The notes below the pieces were generated by a model. It was given only the letters and a program-made list of their open reading frames with translations, searched no databases and was not told the origin of the DNA. From positions 11,532,001 through 11,596,000 of the forward strand of contig OX387203.1 in NCBI GenBank assembly GCA_947561715.1: a stretch of DNA of 64,000 bases, in the 5' to 3' direction. The position numbers were made by a program, and so were the translations under genes. This document shows, in pieces, positions 10,217 to 22,300 of this stretch; within the stretch, counting starts at the first letter, position 1, and the number at the start of each line of letters is the position of its first letter. This DNA is from Ascidia mentula. Taxonomy: Eukaryota; Chordata; Ascidiacea; Phlebobranchia; Ascidiidae.

Positions 10217-12230
10217 CATCTCATAGTTACATACGTTGTGCAACCGCAAAAGCAATACTGGAGTATCAGCGTTTTCCACTGTATAATAAAGCTTGTACAG
10301 CAAAAAATTATTTTTTGTCGAAAAGTCATACACTGCAAAATGGACAAGTGCTAAAATCTCATAGTTACATACGTTGTGCAACCGCAAAAGCAATACTGGA
10401 GTATCAGCGTTTTCCAATGTATAATAAAGCTTGTACTGCAAAAAAATATTTTTTATCGAAAAGTCATATACTGCAAAATGGACAAGTGCTGAAATCGCAT
10501 AGTTACATACGTTGTGCAACCGCAAAAGCAATACTGGAGTATCAGCGTTTTCCACTGTATAATAAAGCTTGTACTGCAAAAAAATATTTTTCATCGAAAA
10601 GTCATATACTGCAAAATGGACAAGTGCTGAAATCGCATAGTTACATACGTTGTGCAACCGCAAAAGCAATACTGGAGTATCAGCGTTTTCCACTGTATAA
10701 TAAAGCTTGTACTGCAAAAATTATTTTTCTTCGAAAAGTCATACACTGCAAAATGGACAAGTGCTGAAATCTCATAGTTACATACGTTGTGCAACCGCAA
10801 AAGCAATACTGGAGTATCAGCGTTTTCCACTGTATAATAAAGCTTGTACTGCAAAAATTATTTTTCTTCGAAAAGTCATACACTGCAAAATGGACAAGTG
10901 CTGAAATCTCATAGTTACATACGTTGTGCAACCGCAAAAACAATACTGGAGTATCAGCGTTTTCCACTGTATAATAAAGCTTGTACTGCAAAAAAATATT
11001 TTTTATCGAAAAGTCATATACTGCAAAATGGACAAGTGCTGAAATCGCATAGTTACATACGTTGTGCAACCGCAAAAGCAATACTGGAGTATCAGCGTTT
11101 TCCACTGTATAATAAAGCTTGTACTGCAAAAAATTATTTTTTGTCGAAAAGTCATACACTGCAAAATGGACAAGTGCTGAAATCTCATAGTTACATACGT
11201 TGTGCAACCGCAAAAGCAATACTGGAGTATCAGCGTTTTCCACTGTATAATAAAGCTTGTACGGCAAAAATTATTTTTCTTCGAAAAGTCATACACTGCA
11301 AAATGGACAAGTGCTGAAATCTCATAGTTACATACGTTGTGCAACCGCAAAAGCAATACTGGAGTATCAGCGTTTTCCACTGTATAATAAAGCTTGTACA
11401 GCAAAAAATTATTTTTTGTCGAAAAGTCATACACTGCAAAATGGACAAGTGCTGAAATCTCATAGTTACATACGTTGTGCAACCGCAAAAGCAATACTGG
11501 AGTATCAGCGTTTTCCAATGTATAATAAAGCTTGTACTGCAAAAAAATATTTTTTATCGAAAAGTCATATACTGCAAAATGGACAAGTGCTGAAATCGCA
11601 TAGTTACATACGTTGTGCAACCGCAAAAGCAATACTGGAGTATCAGCGTTTTCCACTGTATAATAAAGCTTGTACTGCAAAAAAATATTTTTCATCGAAA
11701 AGTCATATACTGCAAAATGGACAAGTGCTGAAATCGCATAGTTACATACGTTGTGCAACCGCAAAAGCAATACTGGAGTATCAGCGTTTTCCACTGTATA
11801 ATAAAGCTTGTACTGCAAAAATTATTTTTCTTTGAAAAGTCATACACTGCAAAATGGACAAGTGCTGAAATCTCATAGTTACATACGTTGTGCAACCGCA
11901 AAAGCAATACTGGAGTATCAGCGTTTTCCACTGTATAATAAAGCTTGTACTGCAAAAATTATTTTTCTTCGAAAAGTCATACACTGCAAAATGGACAAGT
12001 GCTGAAATCTCATAGTTACATACGTTGTGCAACCGCAAAAACAATACTGGAGTATCAGCGTTTTCCACTGTATAATAAAGCTTGTACTGCAAAAAAATAT
12101 TTTTTATCGAAAAGTCATATACTGCAAAATGGACAAGTGCTGAAATCGCATAGTTACATACGTTGTGCAACCGCAAAAGCAATACTGGAGTATCAGCGTT
12201 TTCCACTGTATAATAAAGCTTGTACTGCAA
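10129..12230 (+). repeat. Eight-monomer higher-order repeat, two adjacent units of 1101 bp
   Basis: The segment from about 10129 recurs at an offset of 1101 bp (eight monomers, three of them 137 bp). It includes the marker GTACAGCAAAAAATT followed by TTCCAATGTATAAT. The same pair is found near 27.5-29.4 kb. Confidence 0.75.
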
Positions 12231-13756
12231 AAAATTATTTTTTATCGAAAAGTCATACACTGCAAAATGGACAAGTGCTGAAATCTCATAGTTGCATACG
12301 TTGTGCAACCGCAAAAGCAATACTGGAGTATCAACGTTTTTCACTGTATAATAAAGCTTGTACTGCAAAAAATTTTTTTTTGTCGAAAAGTCATACACTG
12401 CAAAATGGACAAGTGCTGAAATCTCATAGTTACATACGTTGTGCAACCACAAAAGCAATACTGGAGTATCAGCGTTTTCCACTGTATAATAAAGCTTGTA
12501 CTGCAAAAAAATATTTTTCCTCGAAAAGTCATATACTGCAAAATGGACAAGTGCTGAAATCGCATAATTACATACGTTGTGCAACCGCAAAGGCAATACT
12601 GGAGTATCAGCGTTTTCCACTGTATAATAAAGCTTGTACTGCAAAAAAATATTTTTTATCGAAAGGTCATATACTGCAAAATGGACAAGTGCTGAAATCG
12701 CATAGTTACATACGTTGTGCAAACGCAAAAGCAATACTGGAGTATCAGCGTTTTCCACTGTATAATAAAGCTTGTACTGCAAAAAATATTTTTCATCGAA
12801 AAATCATATACTGCAAAATGGACAAGTGCTGAAATCGCTCAGTTACATACGTTGTGCAACCGCAAAAGCAATACTGGAGTATCAGCGTTTTCTACTGTAT
12901 AATAAAGCTTGTACTGCAAAAATTATTTTTCTTCGAAAAGTCATACACTGCAAAATGGACAAGTGCTGAAATCTCATAGTTACATACGTTGTGCAACCGC
13001 AAAAACAATACTGGAGTATCAGCGTTTTCCACTGTATAATAAAGCTTGTACTGCAAAAAAATATTTTTTATCGAAAAGTCATATACTGCAAAATGGACAA
13101 GTGCTGAAATCGCATAGTTACATACGTTGTGCAACCGCAAAAGCAATACTGGAGTATCAGCGTTTTCCACTGTATAATAAAGCTTGTACTGCAAAAAATT
13201 ATTTTTTGTCGAAAAGTCATACACTGCAAAATGGACAAGTGCTGAAATCTCATAGTTACATACGTTGAGCAACCGCAAAAGCAATACTGGAGTATCAGCG
13301 TTTTCCACTGTATAATAAAGCTTGTACTGCAAAAAAATATTTTTATCGAAAAGTCATATACTGCAAAATGGACAAGTGCTGAAATCTCATAGTTACATAC
13401 GTTGTGCAACCGCAAAAGCAATACTGGAGTATCAACGTTTTTCACTGTATAATAAAGCTTGTACTGCAAAAAATTTTTTTTTGTCGAAAAGTCATACACT
13501 GCAAAATGGACAAGTGCTGAAATCTCATAGTTACATACGTTGTGCAACCGCAAAAGCAATACTGGAGTATCAGCGTTTACCACTGTATAATAAAGCTTGT
13601 ACTGCAAAAAAATATTTTTTATCGAAAGGTCATATACTGCAAAATGGACAAGTGCTGAAATCGCATAGTTACATACGTTGTGCAACCGCAAAAGCAATAC
13701 TGGAGTATCAGCGTTTTCCACTGTATAATAAAGCTTGTACTGCAAAAAAATATTTT

Positions 13757-14421
13757 TCATCGAAAAGTCATATACTGCAAAATGGACAAGTGCTGAAATC
13801 GCATAGTTACATACGTTGTGCAACCGCAAAAGCAATACTGGAGTATCAGCGTTTTCCACTGTATAATAAAGCTTGTACTGCAAAAAATTATTTTTCTTCG
13901 AAAAGTCATACACTGCAAAATGGACAAGTGCTGAAATCTCATAGTTACATACGTTGTGAAGCTGAAAAACAATACTGGAGTATCAGCGTTTTCCACTGTA
14001 TAAAAGCTTGTACTGCTAAAAAATATTTTTTATCGAAAAGTCATATACTGCAAAATGGACAAGTGCTGAAATCTCATAGTTACATACGTTGTGCAACCGC
14101 AAAAGCAATACTGGAGTATCAGCGTTTTCCACTGTATAATAAAGCTTGTACCGCAAAAAAATATTTTTTATCGAAAAGTCATATACTGCAAAATGGACAA
14201 GTGCTGAAATCTCATAGTTACATACGTTGTGCAACCGCAAAAGCAATACTGGAGTATCAACGTTTTCACTGTATAATAAAGCTTGTACTGCAAAAAAATT
14301 TTTTTTGCCGAAAAGTCATACACTGCAAAATGGACAAGTGCTGAAATCTCATAGTTACATACGTTGTGCAACCGCAAAAGCAATACTGGAGTATCAGCGT
14401 TTTCCACTGTATAATAAAGCT
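13757..14421 (+). other. Empty-site paralog of the transposon copy 2 insertion (junction near 14002)
   Basis: To the left, 13757-14002 follows 1891-2140 at an offset of 11866, including the private change GTGAAGCTGAAAAAC. To the right, 14003 onward follows 5597 onward at an offset of 8406, including ACTGCTAAAAAA, GTACCGC, TCAACGTTTTCAC and TTTTTTTGCCG. The difference in offset, 3460, equals the element (3456), one target duplication (2) and 2 more bases. The junction reads CTGTATAAAAGCTTG where a normal monomer has CTGTATAATAAAGCTTG. It is therefore a transposon-free copy of the same site, with a 2-bp loss. Confidence 0.8.
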
Positions 14422-14582
14422 TGTACTGCAAAAAAATATTTTTCATCGAAAAGTCATATACTGCAAAATGGACAAGTGCTGAAATCGCATAGTTACATAC
14501 GTTGTGCAACCGCAAAAGCAATACTGGAGTATCAGCGTTTTCCACTGTATAATAAAGCTTGTACTGCAAAAAATTATTTTTC

Positions 14583-17500
14583 TTCGAAAAGTCATACACT
14601 GCAAAATGGACAAGTGCTGAAATCTCATAGTTACATACGTTGTGCAACCGCAAAAGCAATACTGGAGTATCAGCGTTTTCCACTGTATAATAAAAAGCTT
14701 GTACTGCAAAAAAATATTTTTTATCGAAAAGTCATATACTGCAAAATGGACAAGTGCTGAAATCGCATAGTTACATACGTTGTGCCACCGCAAAAGCAAT
14801 ACTGGAGCATCAGCGTTTTCCACTGTATGATAAAGCTTGTACTGAAAAAAATTATTTTTCATCGAAAAGTCATATACTGCAAAATGGACAAGTGCTGAAA
14901 TTGCACAGTTACATACGTTGTGCAACCGCAAAAGCAATACTGGAGTATCAGCGTTTTCCACTGTATAATAAAGCTTGTACTGCAAAAATTATTTTTCTTC
15001 GAAAAGTCATACACTGCAAAATGGACAAGTGCTGAAATCTCATAGTTACATACGTTGTGCAACCGCAAAAACAATACTGGAGTATCAGCGTTTTCCACTG
15101 TATAATAAAGCTTGTACTGCAAAAAAATATTTTTTATCGAAAAGTCATATACTGCAAAATGGACAAGTGCTGAAATCGCATAGTTACATACGTTGTGCAA
15201 CCGCAAAAGCAATACTGGAGTATCAGCGTTTTCCACTGTATAATAAAGCTTGTACTGCAAAAAATTATTTTTTGTCGAAAAGTCATACACTGCAAAATGG
15301 ACAAGTGCTGAAATCTCATAGTTACATACGTTGTGCAACCGCAAAAGCAATACTGGAGTATCAGCGTTTTCCACTGTATAATAAAGCTTGTACTGCAAAA
15401 AAATATTTTTTATCGAAAAGTCATATACTGCAAAATGGACAAGTGCTGAAATCGCATAGTTACATACGTTGTGCAACCGCAAAAGCAATACTGGAGTATC
15501 AGCGTTTTCCACTGTATAATAAAGCTTGTACTGCAAAAAATTATTTTTTGTCGAAAAGTCATACACTGCAAAATGGACAAGTGCTGAAATCTCATAGTTA
15601 CATACGTTGTGCAACCGCAAAAGCAATACTGGAGTATCAGCGTTTTCCACTGTATAATAAAGTTTGTACTGCAAAAAAATATTTTTTATCGAAAAGTCAT
15701 ATACTGCAAAATGGACAAGTGCTGAAATCGCATAGTTACATACGTTGTGCAACCGCAAAAGCAATACTGGAGTATCAGCGTTTTCCACTGTATAATAAAG
15801 CTTGTACTGCAAAAAAATATTTTTTGTCGAAAAGTCATACACTGCAAAATGGACAAGTGCTGAAATCTCATAGTTACATACGTTGTGCAACGGCAAAAGC
15901 AATACTGGAGTATCAGCGTTTTCCACTGTATAATAAAGCTTGTACTGCAAAAATTATTTTTCTTCGAAAAGTCATACACTGCAAAATGGACAAGTGCTGA
16001 AATCTCATAGTTACATACGTTGTGCAACCGCAAAAACAATACTGGAGTATCAGCGTTTTCCACTGTATAATAAAGCATGTACTGCAAAAAAATATTTTTT
16101 ATCGAAAAGTCATATACTGCAAAATGGACAAGTGCTGAAATCGCATAGTTACATACGTTGTGCAACCGCAAAAGCAATACTGGAGTATCAGCGTTTTCCA
16201 CTGTATAATAAAGCTTGTACTGCAAAAAATTATTTTTTGTCGAAAAGTCATACACTGCAAAATGGACAAGTGCTGAAATCTCATAGTTACATAGGTTGTG
16301 CAACCGCAAAAGCAATACTGGAGTATCAGCGTTTTCCACTGTATAATAAAGCTTGTACTGCAAAAAAATATTTTTTATCGAAAAGTCATATACTGCAAAA
16401 TGGACAAGTGCTGAAATCGCATAGTTACATACGTTGTGCAACCGCAAAAGCAATACTGGAGTATCAGCGTTTTCCACTGTATAATAAAGCTTGTACTGCA
16501 AAAAATTATTTTTTGTCGAAAAGTCATACACTGCAAAATGGACAAGTGCTGAAATCTCATAGTTACATACGTTGTGCAACCGCAAAAGCAATACTGGAGT
16601 ATCAGCGTTTTCCACTGTATAATAAAGCTTGTACTGCAAAAAAATATTTTTTATCGAAAAGTCATATACTGCAAAATGGACAAGTGCTGAAATCGCATAG
16701 TTACATACGTTGTGCAACCGCAAAAGCAATACTGGAGTATCAGCGTTTTCCACTGTATCATAAAGCTTGTACTGCAAAAAATTATTTTTTGTCGAAAAGT
16801 CATACACTGCAAAATGGACAAGTGCTGAAATCTCATAGTTACATACGTTGTGCAACCGCAAAAGCAATACTGGAGTATCAGCGTTTTCCACTGTATAATA
16901 AAGCTTGTATGGCAAAAATTATTTTTCTTCGAAAAGTCATACACTGCAAAATGGACAAGTGCTGACATCTCATAGTTACATACGTTGTGCAACCGCAAAA
17001 GCAATACTGGAGTATCAGCGTTTTCCACTGTATAATAAAGCTTGTACAGCAAAAAATTATTTTTTGTCGAAAAGTCATACACTGCAAAATGGACAAGTGC
17101 TAAAATCTCATAGTTACATACGTTGTGCAACCGCAAAAGCAATACTGGAGTATCAGCGTTTTCCAATGTATAATAAAGCTTGTACTGCAAAAAAATATTT
17201 TTTATCGAAAAGTCATATACTGCAAAATGGACAAGTGCTGAAATCGCATAGTTACATACGTTGTGCAACCGCAAAAGCAATACTGGAGTATCAGCGTTTT
17301 CCACTGTATAATAAAGCTTGTACTGCAAAAAAATATTTTTCATCGAAAAGTCATATACTGCAAAATGGACAAGTGCTGAAATCGCATAGTTACATACGTT
17401 GTGCAACCGCAAAAGCAATACTGGAGTATCAGCGTTTTCCACTGTATAATAAAGCTTGTACTGCAAAAATTATTTTTCTTCGAAAAGTCATACACTGCAA

Positions 17501-19315
17501 AATGGACAAGTGCTGAAATCTCATAGTTACATACGTTGTGCAACCGCAAAAGCAATACTGGAGTATCAGCGTTTTCCACTGTATAATAAAGCTTGTACTG
17601 CAAAAATTATTTTTCTTCGAAAAGTCATACACTGCAAAATGGACAAGTGCTGAAATCTCATAGTTACATACGTTGTGCAACCGCAAAAACAATACTGGAG
17701 TATCAGCGTTTTCCACTGTATAATAAAGCTTGTACTGCAAAAAAATATTTTTTATCGAAAAGTCATATACTGCAAAATGGACAAGTGCTGAAATCGCATA
17801 GTTACATACGTTGTGCAACCGCAAAAGCAATACTGGAGTATCAGCGTTTTCCACTGTATAATAAAGCTTGTACTGCAAAAAATTATTTTTTGTCGAAAAG
17901 TCATACACTGCAAAATGGACAAGTGCTGAAATCTCATAGTTACATACGTTGTGCAACCGCAAAAGCAATACTGGAGTATCAGCGTTTTCCACTGTATAAT
18001 AAAGCTTGTACGGCAAAAATTATTTTTCTTCGAAAAGTCATACACTGCAAAATGGACAAGTGCTGAAATCTCATAGTTACATACGTTGTGCAACCGCAAA
18101 AGCAATACTGGAGTATCAGCGTTTTCCACTGTATAATAAAGCTTGTACAGCAAAAAATTATTTTTTGTCGAAAAGTCATACACTGCAAAATGGACAAGTG
18201 CTGAAATCTCATAGTTACATACGTTGTGCAACCGCAAAAGCAATACTGGAGTATCAGCGTTTTCCAATGTATAATAAAGCTTGTACTGCAAAAAAATATT
18301 TTTTATCGAAAAGTCATATACTGCAAAATGGACAAGTGCTGAAATCGCATAGTTACATACGTTGTGCAACCGCAAAAGCAATACTGGAGTATCAGCGTTT
18401 TCCACTGTATAATAAAGCTTGTACTGCAAAAAAATATTTTTCATCGAAAAGTCATATACTGCAAAATGGACAAGTGCTGAAATCGCATAGTTACATACGT
18501 TGTGCAACCGCAAAAGCAATACTGGAGTATCAGCGTTTTCCACTGTATAATAAAGCTTGTACTGCAAAAATTATTTTTCTTTGAAAAGTCATACACTGCA
18601 AAATGGACAAGTGCTGAAATCTCATAGTTACATACGTTGTGCAACCGCAAAAGCAATACTGGAGTATCAGCGTTTTCCACTGTATAATAAAGCTTGTACT
18701 GCAAAAATTATTTTTCTTCGAAAAGTCATACACTGCAAAATGGACAAGTGCTGAAATCTCATAGTTACATACGTTGTGCAACCGCAAAAACAATACTGGA
18801 GTATCAGCGTTTTCCACTGTATAATAAAGCTTGTACTGCAAAAAAATATTTTTTATCGAAAAGTCATATACTGCAAAATGGACAAGTGCTGAAATCGCAT
18901 AGTTACATACGTTGTGCAACCGCAAAAGCAATACTGGAGTATCAGCGTTTTCCACTGTATAATAAAGCTTGTACTGCAAAAAATTATTTTTTATCGAAAA
19001 GTCATACACTGCAAAATGGACAAGTGCTGAAATCTCATAGTTGCATACGTTGTGCAACCGCAAAAGCAATACTGGAGTATCAACGTTTTTCACTGTATAA
19101 TAAAGCTTGTACTGCAAAAAATTTTTTTTTGTCGAAAAGTCATACACTGCAAAATGGACAAGTGCTGAAATCTCATAGTTACATACGTTGTGCAACCACA
19201 AAAGCAATACTGGAGTATCAGCGTTTTCCACTGTATAATAAAGCTTGTACTGCAAAAAAATATTTTTCCTCGAAAAGTCATATACTGCAAAATGGACAAG
19301 TGCTGAAATCGCATA
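14583..19315 (+). repeat. Satellite segmental duplication, second copy (partner 7834-12566)
   Basis: This is the second copy of the 4.7-kb segment. It carries its own substitutions, for example GTATCATAAAGC near 16757 where the partner has GTATAATAAAGC. Confidence 0.85.
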
Positions 19316-22300
19316 GTTACATACGTTGTGCAAACGCAAAAGCAATACTGGAGTATCAGCGTTTTCCACTGTATAATAAAGCTTGTACTGCAAAAAAATA
19401 TTTTTCATCGAAAAGTCATATACTGCAAAATGGACAAGTGCTGAAATCGCATAGTTACATACGTTGTGCAACCGCAAAAGCAATACTGGAGTATCAGCGT
19501 TTTCCACTGTATAATAAAGCTTGTACTGCAAAAAATTATTTTTCTTCGAAAAGTCATACACTGCAAAATGGACAAGTGCTGAAATCTCATAGTTACATAC
19601 GTTGTGCAACCGCAAAAACAATACTGGAGTATCAGCGTTTTCCACTGTATAATAAAGCTTGTACTGCAAAAAAATATTTTTTGTCGAAAAGTCATATACT
19701 GCAAAATGGACAAGTGCTGAAATCGCATAATTACATACGTTGTGCAACCGCAAAGGCAATACTGGAGTATCAGCGTTTTCCACTGTATAATAAAGCTTGT
19801 ACTGCAAAAAAATATTTTTTATCGAAAGGTCATATACTGCAAAATGGACAAGTGCTGAAATCGCATAGTTACATACGTTGTGCAACCGCAAAAGCAATAC
19901 TGGAGTATCAGCGTTTTCCACTGTATAATAAAGCTTGTACTGCAAAAAAATATTTTTCATCGAAAAGTCATATACTGCAAAATGGACAAGTGCTGAAATC
20001 GCATAGTTACATACGTTGTGCAACCGCAAAAGCAATACTGGAGTATCAGCGTTTTCCACTGTATAATAAAGCTTGTACTGCAAAAAATTATTTTTCTTCG
20101 AAAGGTCATATACTGCAAAATGGACAAGTGCTGAAATCGCATAGTTACATACGTTGTGCAACCGCAAAAGCAATACTGGAGTATCAGCGTTTTCCACTGT
20201 ATAATAAAGCTTGTACTGCAAAAAAATATTTTTTATCGAAAAGTCATATACTGCAAAATGGACAAGTGCTGAAATCGCATAGTTACATACGTTGTGCAAC
20301 CGCAAAAGCAATACTGGAGTATCAGCGTTTTCCACTGTATAATAAAGCTTGTACTGCAAAAAATTATTTTTTGTCGAAAAGTCATACACTGCAAAATGGA
20401 CAAGTGCTGAAATCTCATAGTTACATAGGTTGTGCAACCGCAAAAGCAATACTGGAGTATCAGCGTTTTCCACTGTATAATAAAGCTTGTACTGCAAAAA
20501 AATATTTTTTATCGAAAAGTCATATACTGCAAAATGGACAAGTGCTGAAATCGCATAGTTACATACGTTGTACAACCGCAAAAGCAATACTGGAGTATCA
20601 GCGTTTTCCACTGTATAATAAAGCTTGTACTGCAAAAAATTATTTTTTGTCGAAAAGTCATACACTGCAAAATGGACAAGTGCTGAAATCTCATAGTTAC
20701 ATACGTTGTGCAACCGCAAAAGCAATACTGGAGTATCAGCGTTTTCCACTGTATAATAAAGCTTGTACTGCAAAAAAATATTTTTTATCGAAAAGTCATA
20801 TACTGCAAAATGGACAAGTGCTGAAATCGCATAGTTACATACGTTGTGCAACCGCAAAAGCAATACTGGAGTATCAGCGTTTTCCACTGTATAATAAAGC
20901 TTGTACTGCAAAAAATTATTTTTTGTCGAAAAGTCATACACTGCAAAATGGACAAGTGCTGAAATCTCATAGTTACATACGTTGTGCAACCGCAAAAGCA
21001 ATACTGGAGTATCAGCGTTTTCCACTGTATAATAAAGCTTGTACTGCAAAAATTATTTTTCTTCGAAAAGTCATACACTGCAAAATGGACAAGTGCTGAA
21101 ATCTCATAGTTACATACGTTGTGCAACCGCAAAAGCAATACTGGAGTATCAGCGTTTTCCACTGTATAATAAAGCTTGTACAGCAAAAAATTATTTTTTG
21201 TCGAAAAGTCATACACTGCAAAATGGACAAGTGCTGAAATCTCATAGTTACATACGTTGTGCAACCGCAAAAGCAATACTGGAGTATCAGCGTTTTCCAA
21301 TGTATACTAAAGCTTGTACTGCAAAAAAATATTTTTTATCGAAAAGTCATATACTGCAAAATGGACAAGTGCTGAAATCGCATAGTTACATACGTTGTGC
21401 AACCGCAAAAGCAATACTGGAGTATCAGCGTTTTCCACTGTATAATAAAGCTTGTACTGCAAAAAATTATTTTTTGTCGAAAAGTCATACACTGCAAAAT
21501 GGACAAGTGCTGAAATCTCATAGTTACATACGTTGTGCAACCGCAAAAGCAATACTGGAGTATCAGCGTTTTCCACTGTATAATAAAGCTTGTACTGCAA
21601 AAAAATATTTTTTATCGAAAAGTCATATACTGCAAAATGGACAAGTGCTGAAATCGCATAGTTACATACGTTGTGCAACCGCAAAAGCAATACTGGAGTA
21701 TCAGCGTTTTCCACTGTATAATAAAGCTTGTACTGCAAAAAATTATTTTTTGTCGAAAAGTCATACACTGCAAAATGGACAAGTGCTGAAATCTCATAGT
21801 TACATACGTTGTGCAACCGCAAAAGCAATACTGGATTATCAGCGTTTTCCACTGTATAATAAAGCTTGTACTGCAAAAAAATATTTTTTATCGAAAAGTC
21901 ATATACTGCAAAATGGACAAGTGCTGAAATCGCATAGTTACATACGTTGTGCAACCGCAAAAGCAATACTGGAGTATCAGCGTTTTCCACTGTATAATAA
22001 AGCTTGTACTGCGAAAAAAATATTTTTTATCGAAAGGTCATATACTGCAAAATGGACAAGTGCTGAAATCGCATAGTTACATACGTTGTGCAACCGCAAA
22101 AGCAATACTGGAGTATCAGCGTTTTCCACTGTATAATAAAGCTTGTACTGCAAAAAAATATTTTTCATCGAAAAGTCATATACTGCAAAATGGACAAGTG
22201 CTGAAATCTCATAGTTGCATACGTTGTGCAACCGCAAAAGCAATACTGGAGTATCAACGTTTTTCACTGTATAATAAAGCTTGTACTGCAAAAAATTTTT

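Larger units (their letters stand above)
7834..12566 (+). repeat. Satellite segmental duplication, first copy (partner 14583-19315)
   Basis: The order of variant monomers and their private changes (for example GTATGATAAAGC near 8078, ATAGGTTGTGC near 9543, GTATGGCAAAAATT near 10158, TTTCTTTGAAAAG near 11828) reappears at a constant offset of 6749 bp. Rare substitutions separate the copies. The outer limits are where the diagnostic bases stop agreeing. Confidence 0.85.

Noticed and set aside
18530..21099. Long repetitive protein genes on both strands
   Set aside because: The open frames overlap on opposite strands, are made solely of the satellite unit, start at arbitrary ATG codons in frame-shifted monomers and end at 1-bp length variants. 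No recognisable domain, promoter or codon bias.
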